Below, piece after piece: positions 35,553 to 44,788 of a stretch of 64,000 bases of DNA. Position 1 is the stretch's first letter; the number at the start of each line of letters is the position of its first letter. The DNA comes from Janthinobacterium sp. 17J80-10 (lineage in GTDB: Bacteria > Pseudomonadota > Gammaproteobacteria > Burkholderiales > Burkholderiaceae_D). The notes beneath the pieces were generated by a model. It was given only the letters and a program-made list of their open reading frames with translations. It did not search any database and was not told the DNA's origin. The stretch spans positions 620,001-684,000 of the forward strand of contig NZ_CP035311.1 in NCBI RefSeq assembly GCF_004114795.1, written 5' to 3'. A program made the translations under genes and the position numbers.

Positions 35553-37487
35553 ATGACTGAATTTAAGAATACCGAACGCGAACTGCATTTTTTCCGCCTG
35601 CGCCTGTCGGTGGTCGGTGTGTTCGTGTTCATTTGTTTCGGCCTTCTGTTTACACGCCTGGTCTGGCTGCAGGTATTCCGGCACAGCGACTATGTCGCCC
35701 AGGCCGAAGACAATCGGATCTCGGTGGTGCCGGTGGTGCCCAATCGCGGCCTGATCATCGACCGCAACGGCGTCGTCCTGGCGCGTAACTTTTCCGCCTA
35801 TACGCTTGAAATTACGCCCTCCAAACTTGGCGCGCCGCTGGAAAAGGTCATCGATGAATTGTCGGCGCTGGTCGATATCCAGCCCAAGGATCGCAAACGC
35901 TTCAAGCGACTGCAGGAAGAAAGCAAGAATTTCGCCAGTGTGCCGATCCGCACCCGCCTGACCGACGAGGAAGTTGCGCGCTTTACTGCGCAGCGCTATC
36001 GCTTTCCCGGTGTCGAGATCCAGGCACGCCTGTTCCGCCAGTATCCGATGGGCGCAACCGCATCGCATCTGATCGGCTACATTGGCCGCATCAGCCAGCG
36101 CGACGCCCAGAAGATCGAGGAATTGCCTGATGAAGAAGCCGCCAACTATGCCGGCACCGATTACATCGGCAAGGAGGGCGTGGAAAAGAAGTATGAACAG
36201 ATCCTGCATGGCAGGACCGGTGACGAAGAAGTCGAAGTCACCGCCGGCGGGCGTGCGGTTCGCACGCTCAAGCGCAATGCGGCCACGCCTGGCCACAATC
36301 TGATCTTGTCGATCGATATCGAATTGCAGAAAATCATCGAAGAAGCTTTCGGCGACAGGCGCGGCGCGCTGGTGGCCATCGAGCCGGCAACGGGCGATAT
36401 CCTCGCCTATGTATCCATGCCGACGTTCGACCCCAACCTGTTCGTTGACGGCATCGACACGCAGAGCTGGGATGAGCTGAACACCTCGGTCAACAAGCCG
36501 CTGTTGAACCGACCGCTGATCGGCACCTATCCGCCAGGGTCAACCTTCAAGCCTTACATGGCGCTGGCGGCGCTGGAACTGGGCAAGCGCACGCCCAACC
36601 AGGCCATCTCCGATCCGGGCTATTACTGGTTCGGCAACCACAGATTCCGCGACGACAAGGTGGGCGGCCACGGCATGGTCGACATGTACAAGTCGATTGT
36701 CCAGTCGTGCAATACGTACTATTACATGCTGTCCTCGGACCTTGGGATCGAGGCAATCCATGATTTCATGAAGCCGTTCGGCTTTGGCCAGCTCACCGGT
36801 ATCGACCTGGAAAACGAGCGGCGCGGCGTGCTGCCTTCGCCTGCCTGGAAGCGCGCCAGCTACAAGCGGCCCGAGCAACAGAAGTGGTACGCGGGCGAAA
36901 CGGTATCGATCGGCATTGGCCAGGGGTACAACTCATTCACGCCGCTGCAATTGGCGCACGCCATGGCCAATCTCGCCAACAATGGTGTCGTCATGCGCCC
37001 GCATCTGGTCAAGGTGATCGAAGACAGCGTGAGCAAGGAGCGCAAGCCGACCGTGCGCGGCGAAAGCTACCGGATTCCGCTCAAGCAGGAAAACATTGAC
37101 TTCATCAAGCACGCGATGGCCGGCGTGCCGAAGGAAGGCACTTCCGCGCGCGCATTCGCCGGGGCCGGATACGTCTCGGCAGGTAAAACCGGCACGGCGC
37201 AGGCCATCGGCATGAAAGCCAACGAAAAATACAATGCGACCAAGATGGCGGAATTCCACCGCGACCACTCGCTGTACATCGCCTTTGCGCCTTACGACCA
37301 GCCGAAGATCGCGCTGGCGGTGATTGTCGAGAATGCCGGCTTCGGCTCGGCTGCCGCTGCGCCGATCGCGCGCCGGGCCATCGATTACTATCTGCTTGGC
37401 AAGCGTCCAAACGAGACGGACAAGCAGGCCGACATCAAGGCCAGCGAACCGCAAGTCGACCCGCATGGCCACGTCAGCGGAGACTGA
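35553..37487 (+). CDS. mrdA: Penicillin-binding protein 2, elongasome transpeptidase
   Basis: A 644-residue class B PBP cross-linking new peptidoglycan during elongation. It has one N-terminal membrane helix (LSVVGVFVFICFGLLFTRLV), the pedestal region with RGLIIDRNG, and a transpeptidase domain with SxxK nucleophile Ser330 (PPGSTFKPY), the SCN motif (IVQSCNTYYY) and KTG box Lys545 (GKTGTAQ). ATG 35553 begins the family sequence MTEFKNTERELHFF; 22 upstream codons are open but unrelated. It works with RodA, encoded 6 bases downstream. Confidence 0.95.
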   Translation: MTEFKNTERELHFFRLRLSVVGVFVFICFGLLFTRLVWLQVFRHSDYVAQAEDNRISVVPVVPNRGLIIDRNGVVLARNFSAYTLEITPSKLGAPLEKVIDELSALVDIQPKDRKRFKRLQEESKNFASVPIRTRLTDEEVARFTAQRYRFPGVEIQARLFRQYPMGATASHLIGYIGRISQRDAQKIEELPDEEAANYAGTDYIGKEGVEKKYEQILHGRTGDEEVEVTAGGRAVRTLKRNAATPGHNLILSIDIELQKIIEEAFGDRRGALVAIEPATGDILAYVSMPTFDPNLFVDGIDTQSWDELNTSVNKPLLNRPLIGTYPPGSTFKPYMALAALELGKRTPNQAISDPGYYWFGNHRFRDDKVGGHGMVDMYKSIVQSCNTYYYMLSSDLGIEAIHDFMKPFGFGQLTGIDLENERRGVLPSPAWKRASYKRPEQQKWYAGETVSIGIGQGYNSFTPLQLAHAMANLANNGVVMRPHLVKVIEDSVSKERKPTVRGESYRIPLKQENIDFIKHAMAGVPKEGTSARAFAGAGYVSAGKTGTAQAIGMKANEKYNATKMAEFHRDHSLYIAFAPYDQPKIALAVIVENAGFGSAAAAPIARRAIDYYLLGKRPNETDKQADIKASEPQVDPHGHVSGD

Positions 37488-37493
37488 TTCCTT

Positions 37494-38615
37494 ATGTATT
37501 CCCCCGATTTCTCCGGCAAAAAAAGCATTTGGGCCACGCTCAAGCCCTACGTGAACGTTTTCGATGGCACGCTGCTGCTGCTCGTTTGCCTGATCCTGGC
37601 TGTCAGCACGGTCAACATGGTGTCTGCCGGCTCCGGCTTTCCGGGCCGTCTGGAAGACCATTTGCGCAATATCGCCCTGTCTTTCGTCATCATCTGGCTC
37701 GCCGCGCTGGTGCCGCCGCAAATGCTGATGCGGCTGGCCGCGCCGATTTACGCGGTTGGCGTCGCGCTCCTGGTTGGGGTGGCGCTCTTCGGCATTATCA
37801 AGCTGGGGGCGCGGCGCTGGATCAATGTCGGCGTGGTGATCCAGCCATCCGAAATCATGAAGATCGCCATGCCGCTGATGCTGGCCTGGTGGTTCCAGAA
37901 GCGCGAAGGCACGATCTCGTGGCAGGAGTTCATGGTCGCCGGGGTGTTGCTGGCCATTCCCGCGGCACTGATCATCCGGCAGCCCGATCTGGGCACGGGC
38001 ACCCTGGTGACGGCCGCGGGCTTTTACGTCATTTTCCTGGCAGGCCTGTCATGGAAAGTCCTGGGGGGGCTGTTCATTGCCGGCGCATCTTTCATGCCGA
38101 TCGCCTGGAACATGTTGCATGACTACCAGCGTCATCGCGTCATGACCCTGATCGATCCGACCACCGACCCGCTCGGCAAGGGCTTCCACATCATCCAGTC
38201 GATGATTGCCATTGGTTCCGGCGGCATGACAGGCAAAGGCTGGATGAACGGCACGCAGGGGCATTTGCAATTCATCCCGGAACGTACTACCGACTTCGTC
38301 TTTGCCGTGTATTCCGAAGAATTCGGCCTGATGGGCAATATGCTCTTGCTGGTGCTCTACCTGCTGCTGATCGGCCGGGGTCTGCTGATTGCCGCCAACG
38401 CACCCACGCTGTTTTCCCGCCTGCTGGCGGGCGCGCTATCGCTGATGTTCTTTACCTACGCCTTCGTCAACATGGGCATGGTCAGTGGCATTCTGCCGGT
38501 GGTCGGCGTGCCGTTGCCCTTCATGAGCTATGGCGGCACGGCATTCGTGACGCTTGGCCTCGCGGTGGGCATATTGATGAGCATTCATCGTCACCGCAAG
38601 CTCATGCAGAGTTGA
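37494..38615 (+). CDS. mrdB: SEDS glycosyltransferase RodA
   Basis: A 373-residue SEDS-family peptidoglycan polymerase with about ten helices. The key periplasmic loop has the conserved RHQ/HRV-type region DYQRHRVMTLIDPTTDPLGKG, and the C-terminal segment PVVGVPLPFMSYGGTA is the family signature. Partner of PBP2. A hydrophilic N-terminal stretch of about 22 residues is present. Confidence 0.96.
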   Translation: MYSPDFSGKKSIWATLKPYVNVFDGTLLLLVCLILAVSTVNMVSAGSGFPGRLEDHLRNIALSFVIIWLAALVPPQMLMRLAAPIYAVGVALLVGVALFGIIKLGARRWINVGVVIQPSEIMKIAMPLMLAWWFQKREGTISWQEFMVAGVLLAIPAALIIRQPDLGTGTLVTAAGFYVIFLAGLSWKVLGGLFIAGASFMPIAWNMLHDYQRHRVMTLIDPTTDPLGKGFHIIQSMIAIGSGGMTGKGWMNGTQGHLQFIPERTTDFVFAVYSEEFGLMGNMLLLVLYLLLIGRGLLIAANAPTLFSRLLAGALSLMFFTYAFVNMGMVSGILPVVGVPLPFMSYGGTAFVTLGLAVGILMSIHRHRKLMQS

Positions 38616-38800
38616 TTGCCTGTCATGGCTTTGCCATGACAGCGCATGTGCCATACAATCTCCCTTGCTATATGGCAAAAAAGCCAGGTCCGGCGCGTCT
38701 CGCGTGCTGCGGCCTGGCGTTATCAATGCGGCCTGCGGCTGACGCGCTCCTGCGGATGGGCGTCAGGTTCCGGCATTACGATCAGATCAGGGAGAGCGCC

Positions 38801-39913
38801 ATGCCGGCGAATCGAATCAGGAATGCCGTCGCGCGACGGCAAATTGCGAATGTATTGCCGGGGATGCTGTGTGCATTGGTCCTGGCAGCCTGCGGCAGCT
38901 TGCCGCAGACGCCTGCAGATCAAAGTGGCGCAAAGACGGCGCCGACAGCGGCGTCGAAGCGGCCGGGATTGCCGCCGGCCGGCTCGGGGCGGGGCGGTTA
39001 TTATCAGGACGATGGCCCCGGCGACGCCGAGCCGGAGGGCTTGCTGGCAACGCCCGATGCCGAGCCAAAGGTGGAGCCGTATGCTAAAAGCGGTAATCGC
39101 CCGTATGTCGTGTTCGGCAAGACTTACACCCCGTTTCTCGACGAACGGCCATTTCGTCAGCGTGGGCGGGGCAGCTGGTACGGCAAGAAATTCCACGGCC
39201 AGCGCACTTCGTCCGGCGAGCCGTACGATATGTACAAGATGACGGCGGCACATCCGACCCTGCCAATTCCATCCTATGCACGCGTGACCAATGTTGCCAA
39301 CGGCCGCCAGGTGATCGTGCGCGTCAATGACCGCGGACCGTTCCATTCGAGCCGGATCATGGATCTTTCCTATACTGCGGCACTCAAACTCGGCTATCTG
39401 CAGCACGGCAGCGCTGAACTGGAAATCGAGCGCCTGCTGCCGGAAGAGGTTGAGCGCATGTCAGTCAGCCGGCCGCCAAAATCCGCTGCAGCGCCCGATG
39501 CCGTGCGCGACACGCTGCAGGCGGCCGCGCCTGCAGCGCAACCAGTGGCTGTGCAGGCTGTGCAGAAACCCGAAGTGGCGGTGTTTTCCGTGCCAGTCGC
39601 AAATGCCGTGACTTCCGCTACCGCTTCCGCGACGTCTGCGGGCGAGTCAGGCAATGCCGTGGCGGCCGGCGCGCCCGTACCGGGTGGATTCTATCTGCAA
39701 CTGGGCGCCTATTCGCAAGCGGAAAGCGCGGAAAGCGCCCGCGCGCGCCTGCAGAAACAATGGGACGGCACGTTGCCGTCGATTGAAGTCCAGCCGGGCG
39801 GCGCCGTGTTTCGTCTCATGAGCGGGCCTTTCGCCAGTCGCGACGAGGCAGACGCCATTGCCCAGAAGCTCATTGAAACGGGCTCGGTCAAGTCCCTGGT
39901 GGTGCGGCGCTAG
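38801..39913 (+). CDS. rlpA: RlpA-family septal ring lipoprotein with SPOR domain
   Basis: A 370-residue outer-membrane lipoprotein. The lipobox LAAC places the lipidated Cys at residue 31. Residues about 120-215 form the double-psi beta-barrel with RGSWYGKKFHGQRTSSGEPY and the VNDRGPFH motif containing the catalytic Asp. A Pro/Ala/Val-rich linker leads to a C-terminal SPOR domain (FYLQLGAYSQAESAESARAR, about 290-370) that binds denuded glycan at the septum. RlpA proteins cleave naked glycan strands in the species tested. ATG 38801 follows GGGAGA. Confidence 0.92.
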   Translation: MPANRIRNAVARRQIANVLPGMLCALVLAACGSLPQTPADQSGAKTAPTAASKRPGLPPAGSGRGGYYQDDGPGDAEPEGLLATPDAEPKVEPYAKSGNRPYVVFGKTYTPFLDERPFRQRGRGSWYGKKFHGQRTSSGEPYDMYKMTAAHPTLPIPSYARVTNVANGRQVIVRVNDRGPFHSSRIMDLSYTAALKLGYLQHGSAELEIERLLPEEVERMSVSRPPKSAAAPDAVRDTLQAAAPAAQPVAVQAVQKPEVAVFSVPVANAVTSATASATSAGESGNAVAAGAPVPGGFYLQLGAYSQAESAESARARLQKQWDGTLPSIEVQPGGAVFRLMSGPFASRDEADAIAQKLIETGSVKSLVVRR

Positions 39914-40833
39914 GCTTCCTTGAGTTGCAGGGCGCGTTCGTAAAGCGCATTTTTTTTCTGTCCGGTGATCTGCGCCGCCAGCGCGGCAGCCTGCTTGACC
40001 GGGCACTCAGCCAGCAAGATCTTCAGGATGCGCTCCGCCTCGGCTGCGCCTTCCTCGGGCGCGTGCGGTGCGCCTTCCAGCAGCAGCACAAACTCCCCCT
40101 TTTGCCGATGGCTGTCCGCATCAAGCCAGGCCAGCGCCTGGCCCAGCGGGCAGCGGTGGATTTCCTCGAACAGCTTGGTCAGCTCGCGCGCCAGCACGAC
40201 CTGGCGCGCCGGACCAAAGATTGCCGCCAGTGCCGTCACGGTATCGACGATGCGGTGCGGCGCTTCGTACAGCACCACGGTTGCGGTTTCGTGGCGCAGG
40301 CTTTCCAGCACGGTATCGCGCTGCTTCGCCTTGGCCGGCAGGAAACCGATGAAATGAAAGCGGTCGTTGACAAGGCCGCTGGCCGCCAGCGCCGCCAGCA
40401 CTGCCGAAGCGCCGGGCAGCGGCATCACCCGCAGGCCGGCCGCGCGTACGGCATCGACAATGCGCGCGCCGGGGTCGGAAACGGCGGGTGTGCCGGCGTC
40501 CGACACCAGGGCGATGCGCTGGCCCGCCTGCAGGCGGACGATCAGCTTGTCGGCAATCTCGCGTTCATTATGTTCGTGTGCCGCCAGCAAGGTCTTGGAC
40601 AGGCCGTAACGCGCCAGCAGTTGTGCAGTATTGCGGGTGTCTTCGCAAGCGACGGCATCGGCAAGGGCAAGTACATTGAGTGCGCGCAAGCTGATGTCGC
40701 CGACATTCCCGATTGGTGTTGCCACCACATATAATGTGGCGCCCGGGTAAGTTTGCCGGGCGATTTCATCCTGCAGGGGCAGGGCGGCAGCCGGGTCGCT
40801 GGCATGGTTCAGGTTGTTCGATGGGGTGCTCAT
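39910..40833 (-). CDS. rsmI: 16S rRNA (cytidine-1402-2'-O)-methyltransferase
   Basis: A 307-residue SAM-dependent methyltransferase of the tetrapyrrole-methylase fold that modifies C1402 of 16S rRNA. Signatures are LYVVATPIGNVGDISLRAL, DAVACEDTRNTAQLL and IALVSDAGTPAVSDPGARIV, the last forming the SAM-binding loop. Its 3' end meets rlpA tail to tail with a 4-base overlap. Its start is 11 bases from lpoA on the opposite strand, as in the enterobacterial rsmI / lpoA arrangement. Confidence 0.95.
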   Translation of the reverse strand: MSTPSNNLNHASDPAAALPLQDEIARQTYPGATLYVVATPIGNVGDISLRALNVLALADAVACEDTRNTAQLLARYGLSKTLLAAHEHNEREIADKLIVRLQAGQRIALVSDAGTPAVSDPGARIVDAVRAAGLRVMPLPGASAVLAALAASGLVNDRFHFIGFLPAKAKQRDTVLESLRHETATVVLYEAPHRIVDTVTALAAIFGPARQVVLARELTKLFEEIHRCPLGQALAWLDADSHRQKGEFVLLLEGAPHAPEEGAAEAERILKILLAECPVKQAAALAAQITGQKKNALYERALQLKEA

Positions 40834-40844
40834 GAGGAGACGCT

Positions 40845-41993
40845 ATGTTGGACAAGGCGGTAAAAACGGTGTTGCTGGGGCTGGTGTGCGGATTGTGCGC
40901 GCCTGCGCTCGCAAATACAACTACAAATGCTGCGGCCGCGTCCGATGATGGGGCCGCCGCGCCTGCCAGAACCCGCATTGCCATCGTCTTGCCGACCTTG
41001 TCCGATACCTTCAGCACGGCGGCGCAGGCGCTGCGTGCCGGCTTCATGGCGGCGCATGAGCGTGAGCCGGACGGCATCGAGGTGACTCTGGTCGAGAGCG
41101 CCGATGGCGCCCAGAATGCGCTGTCGGCCTACGAGAGTGCGCTGGCGCAGAATGATATCGTGGTCGGTCCGCTGGCACGCGCTGACGTCGCGGCGATTGC
41201 CCGGAGCGGCAAGGTGGCCAAGCCGACACTGACTTTGGCGCCGGCTGATGCCGACATTGCGCTGCCGGCGCAGGCGCTGGCAATCGGTCTGTCGATCGAG
41301 GATGAGGCGCGCCAGCTGGCCACGTGGGCCGGCGCCGGCCGAAAGCAGGCCAAGGCGGTCGTGATTGCCGGTGGCGTTGCCTGGCAGCGCCGCGCTGCCC
41401 GTGCCTTTGCCGCGCAATGGCAGGAGCTGGGGCTGGAGGCGCTGCCGGTCGAGATTGCCAGCAGCAGCGGCTACCTCAGCGCCGCCGGCCTGGAGCAAGT
41501 GAGAAAGCGCCTGATGGAGGAAAAGCCCGCAGTCGTGTTTTTCGGCCTGGATGCCTTTCAGGCGCAGCAGATGCAACTGGCGCTGCCAAAGGGCTTGGCG
41601 CCGGCGCCGCATACCTATGGCACGTCGCAGCTCAATCCCTGGAACGCCGCCGACTGGCGCAGCGCCGAGAAGCGCATCGAAATGAATGGCGTGCGCCTCC
41701 TCGATCTTCCCTGGCTGCTGCAACCGGATCATCCGGCGGTCATGGTCTACCCGCGTCCCGTGATGGAGGCCGACCGGCGTGCCAACCCGGACCTTGATCG
41801 CCTGTATGCGCTTGGAATCGATGCCTACCGCGTCGCGCGTGAAATCGCCGCGCATCGCACAGCCTTCGAACTCGATGGCGTCACCGGACGCCTGTCCGTC
41901 AATTTCGCTGCGGGCAATTACCGCTTGCGCCGCGCCGCCCAACCCGCCGCCTACCAGGATGGCATGGTGGCGCCGCTGCCGCGCATGCCCTGA
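40845..41993 (+). CDS. lpoA: Penicillin-binding protein activator LpoA-like (LppC family)
   Basis: A 382-residue secreted protein related to the C-terminal (Peripla_BP-fold) domain of LpoA. The N-terminus is a plain signal peptide (MLDKAVKTVLLGLVCGLCAP, cleavage near ALA) with no clear lipobox, and the N-terminal TPR domain of E. coli LpoA is missing. Blocks RIAIVLPTLSDTFSTAAQAL and NDIVVGPLARADVAAIA are typical. Synteny rsmI / lpoA-yraN-diaA-dolP supports the call. Activation of PBP1A is known for E. coli LpoA, but cannot be assumed for this shortened form. The ribosome site GAGGAGA overlaps the start of rsmI. Confidence 0.82.
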   Translation: MLDKAVKTVLLGLVCGLCAPALANTTTNAAAASDDGAAAPARTRIAIVLPTLSDTFSTAAQALRAGFMAAHEREPDGIEVTLVESADGAQNALSAYESALAQNDIVVGPLARADVAAIARSGKVAKPTLTLAPADADIALPAQALAIGLSIEDEARQLATWAGAGRKQAKAVVIAGGVAWQRRAARAFAAQWQELGLEALPVEIASSSGYLSAAGLEQVRKRLMEEKPAVVFFGLDAFQAQQMQLALPKGLAPAPHTYGTSQLNPWNAADWRSAEKRIEMNGVRLLDLPWLLQPDHPAVMVYPRPVMEADRRANPDLDRLYALGIDAYRVAREIAAHRTAFELDGVTGRLSVNFAAGNYRLRRAAQPAAYQDGMVAPLPRMP

Positions 41994-42003
41994 AGGAGGC
42001 TGC

Positions 42004-42378
42004 GTGAATACGCCGGAGGTGCCCAGACGTTCCCAGACTTCCATGCAGGTGTCGGGCCAGGCCGGCGAAGATGCCGCGCTGGCGCACTTGTCGCGGCAGG
42101 GCTTGACGCTGGTGACGCGCAATTTCCGCTGCAAGGCCGGCGAAATCGATCTCATCATGCGCGAGCAGGATTGCCTGGTATTCATCGAGGTGCGCCAGCG
42201 CGCAAGCCGCGACTTTGGCGGCGCGGCGGCCAGCGTGACTCCCGCCAAGCAGCGCCGCCTGCTGCGCGCCACACAGTATTTCCTGTTGCGTTACAAGACG
42301 CTGCCGCCTTGCCGTATCGATGTGGTCGCGATCGACGGTGGCAACCTCACCTGGCTGAAAAACGCTATCGAAGCCTGA
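42004..42378 (+). CDS. yraN: YraN / UPF0102 endonuclease-like protein
   Basis: A 124-residue protein of the UPF0102 family with a restriction-endonuclease-like core. The catalytic-type pattern is GQAGEDAALAHLSRQG, then EIDLIMREQDCLVFIEVRQR (ExD...ExR-like). The start is GTG 42004, correctly spaced from AAGGAGG. The gene sits between lpoA and diaA as in E. coli. Role unknown, possibly nucleic-acid processing. Confidence 0.88.
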   Translation: MNTPEVPRRSQTSMQVSGQAGEDAALAHLSRQGLTLVTRNFRCKAGEIDLIMREQDCLVFIEVRQRASRDFGGAAASVTPAKQRRLLRATQYFLLRYKTLPPCRIDVVAIDGGNLTWLKNAIEA

Positions 42379-42444
42379 GGTGATGCCGACGGCTGCGCAA
42401 ATGCGAAATGCAAGTCCGTTCATCAACACTTATAATCCCCCACC

Positions 42445-43038
42445 ATGAGCAATCGTATACTCGGGCACTTCCAGGAAAGCGCCGAACTGAAAATCCAGGC
42501 CGCCTCGGCATTGGTGCAACCAATTGCACAAGCTGTGGAACTTATGTTTGCGGCATTGTCTAATGGAAACAAGATACTCGCGTGCGGCAACGGCGGCGCG
42601 TCGGCCCACGCCCAGTATTTCGCAGCTGCCTTGGTGGGCCGCTTCGAGCGCGAACGCCTGCCCTTGCCGGCGATGGCACTTGGCGCAGATGCCGCAGTCT
42701 TGACGGCGGTGGGCAATGATGCCGGCTTCCACGAGGTCTACAGCAAGCAGGTGCAGGCCTTCGGCCAGCCAGGCGATGTGTTGCTGGTGATATCCGGCAG
42801 CGGTGACATGGCCAACCTCAGCGCCGCAGTCGATACCGCTCTCGAACGCGAAATGCGGGTGGTCGCGCTGACCGGCAGGGATGGCGGCGCCATCGGCAAG
42901 CAAATCAGCGATGCCGATGTGCATATCTGCGTGCCGCATGAGCGCGCCGCGCGGGTGCTGGAAGTGCATTTACTGACGATTCACTGTTTATGCGACGGTA
43001 TTGACGTCGCGCTTTTTGGAGGAGATACGGATGATTGA
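42445..43038 (+). CDS. diaA: SIS-domain protein DiaA (DnaA initiator-associating)
   Basis: A 197-residue sugar isomerase (SIS) domain protein. GNGGASAHAQYFAAALVGRF is the GmhA/DiaA signature. GmhA (sedoheptulose-7-phosphate isomerase) and DiaA (DnaA-binding tetramer that promotes initiation at oriC) are similar; the yraN-diaA-dolP context favours DiaA, though a GmhA role is possible. Its last 8 bases overlap dolP. Confidence 0.85.
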   Translation: MSNRILGHFQESAELKIQAASALVQPIAQAVELMFAALSNGNKILACGNGGASAHAQYFAAALVGRFERERLPLPAMALGADAAVLTAVGNDAGFHEVYSKQVQAFGQPGDVLLVISGSGDMANLSAAVDTALEREMRVVALTGRDGGAIGKQISDADVHICVPHERAARVLEVHLLTIHCLCDGIDVALFGGDTDD

Positions 43039-43669
43039 ATGGAAAGCGATGCGACGGCCACTGGCCGCAGCCCTGTTGTGCGGCATGGTGGCCACCGGTT
43101 TGCAAGGCTGCCTGGCATTGGCTGCGGGCGGCACGGTGGTGGGCACGCTGTCGGCAACCGATCGCCGCACGCTGGGCGCGCAGACCGAGGATCGCGGCAT
43201 CATGCTGAAGGGTGAGACCCGGATCGGCAAGCTGGTAGGGGATGCCGGTCATGTCAACGTCAACAGCTTCAACCGCAAGGTGCTCCTGACTGGCGAAGTG
43301 CGCGATGCGCAGATGCGGGATGCCGCCGAGCGCGAAATCGCTGCGGTGGAAGGCGTTGCCGCGGTGGTCAACGAACTGGAAATCGCTGCCCTGTCCAGCC
43401 TGACTTCGCGCTCCAACGATTCCCTCATCACCGGCAAGGTCAAGGCCTCCTTCGTCGACGCCAAGGATTTGTTTGCCAATTCCTTCAAGGTCGTCACCGA
43501 GCGCGGCACTGTCTACCTGATGGGCCGGGTGACTGAACGTGAAGCCACGCGTGCAGCCCAGGTTGCTGCCGGGGTGTCAGGCGTGCGCAAGGTAATCAAG
43601 GTGTTCGATTACATCAGCGAAGACGAACTCAAACAGATGTCGATGTCGAACCAGCCGCAAACAAGATAA
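43031..43669 (+). CDS. dolP: Dual-BON outer-membrane lipoprotein DolP
   Basis: A 212-residue lipoprotein with lipobox LQGC (Cys27) and two BON domains, about residues 65-135 (FNRKVLLTGEVRDAQMRDAA) and 145-205 (VVTERGTVYLMGRVTEREAT). DolP (YraP) binds anionic lipids at division sites and supports envelope integrity and BAM function in E. coli. ATG 43031 has a strong GGAGGAGA and overlaps the end of diaA, so they are coupled. Confidence 0.9.
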   Translation: MIEWKAMRRPLAAALLCGMVATGLQGCLALAAGGTVVGTLSATDRRTLGAQTEDRGIMLKGETRIGKLVGDAGHVNVNSFNRKVLLTGEVRDAQMRDAAEREIAAVEGVAAVVNELEIAALSSLTSRSNDSLITGKVKASFVDAKDLFANSFKVVTERGTVYLMGRVTEREATRAAQVAAGVSGVRKVIKVFDYISEDELKQMSMSNQPQTR

Positions 43670-43696
43670 TCCGGCGGTCCGTAGCAAGGAGCGAGC

Positions 43697-44152
43697 ATGC
43701 GTCGTAGATTTCTCAGGCATTTCATTGTCGGCGTCTTGGCGCTGGCTGGCAGCGCCGGCGTGTCGGCCGCTGCGCCGGCACCGGTGCAGGCAGCCGGGCA
43801 AGTGAAGGTGGTTTACCACCTGGTGGAAGGCAATAGCCAGGCGCAGCGCGCTTTGGGCAATATCCGCAACCATTTGCGTGCCGCCCCCCAGGACAGGATT
43901 GTCGTCGTCGCGCATGGCGAAGGCATCCGCTTCCTGCTCAAAGAGGCCGTGGATCGCAATGGCAAGCCTTTTGACGATGATGTGGCGGCGCTGGCTGCCC
44001 GGGGCGTCGAGTTCCGTGTCTGCCGCAACACGCTGGCCTCGCACGACGTGTCTGCCGAGCGCCTGTTGCCGCAAGCCAGCCTGGTGGAATCCGGCGTGGC
44101 GGAAGTTGCGCGGTTGCAGGCTCAGGAAGGCTTCGTTTACCTGCGTCCCTAG
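43697..44152 (+). CDS. DsrE/F-like periplasmic protein
   Basis: A 151-residue secreted protein. The signal peptide (MRRRFLRHFIVGVLALAGSA) is followed by VKVVYHLVEGNSQAQRALGN, RIVVVAHGEGIRFLL and FRVCRNTLASHDVS, the layout of DsrE-fold proteins, which in other contexts handle sulfur. A single Cys in the VCRNTL segment is at the position of the reactive Cys in the family. It lies 27 bases after dolP and 72 before the TlpA-like gene, hinting at thiol chemistry. Substrate unknown. Confidence 0.78.
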   Translation: MRRRFLRHFIVGVLALAGSAGVSAAAPAPVQAAGQVKVVYHLVEGNSQAQRALGNIRNHLRAAPQDRIVVVAHGEGIRFLLKEAVDRNGKPFDDDVAALAARGVEFRVCRNTLASHDVSAERLLPQASLVESGVAEVARLQAQEGFVYLRP

Positions 44153-44224
44153 CCGGCTGGCAAGCACGGGCGGAACGACACCGCTATAATCAGCCGTTCC
44201 CGCCGATTTCCGCACTCAACGATC

Positions 44225-44749
44225 ATGCAAACCCATTCCCCAAGCCCATTGCCAAAAGTTGTCTGGATCAAGCTGCTTGCCGGATTGATAGTGGTTGCCC
44301 TGGCGGTGGCCGGATATTTTGCATTTTTCAGTCAGCACAAAGCGCCGGATGTTACTTTTGTCGATTTGCAGGGCAACAAGCTGAGCACGCAAGAGTTGCG
44401 CGGCAAAGTCGTCATGGTGAATTTCTGGGCCACCAGTTGCACGACTTGCGTCAAGGAAATGCCGCAAATGGTCGAGACCTATAAAAAATACCAGGGCCGC
44501 GGCCTGGAATTCGTCGCCGTGGCAATGAGTTACGATCCACCCAACTACGTCGTCAACTTTGTCCAGACCCGCCAGTTGCCTTTCAAGGTTGCATTGGATG
44601 TCGAGGGCAAGCTGGCCAAGTCCTTTGGCGATGTGCAACTGACTCCCACCACGTTCGTGATCGACAAGGATGGGCATATCGTCAAGCGCTACCTTGGTGA
44701 ACCTGACTGGAAGGGCTTGCATGCCCTGCTCGAGCAGTCGCTCACCTGA
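44225..44749 (+). CDS. TlpA-like membrane-anchored thioredoxin
   Basis: A 174-residue protein with one N-terminal membrane anchor (LLAGLIVVALAVAGYFAFF) and a periplasmic thioredoxin fold of the TlpA/ResA/AhpC-TSA type. The active site is WATSCTTC (Cys72, Cys75) with the cis-Pro loop LTPTTFVIDKDG. Such proteins reduce specific periplasmic disulfides, for example for cytochrome assembly. The usual Pro of WCxPC is replaced by a Thr-Thr pair between the cysteines, so redox potential may differ. Confidence 0.88.
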   Translation: MQTHSPSPLPKVVWIKLLAGLIVVALAVAGYFAFFSQHKAPDVTFVDLQGNKLSTQELRGKVVMVNFWATSCTTCVKEMPQMVETYKKYQGRGLEFVAVAMSYDPPNYVVNFVQTRQLPFKVALDVEGKLAKSFGDVQLTPTTFVIDKDGHIVKRYLGEPDWKGLHALLEQSLT

Positions 44750-44788
44750 AGTCTTGCAAGGGTGACGGCGTATGCGCCGTATGCCTTC

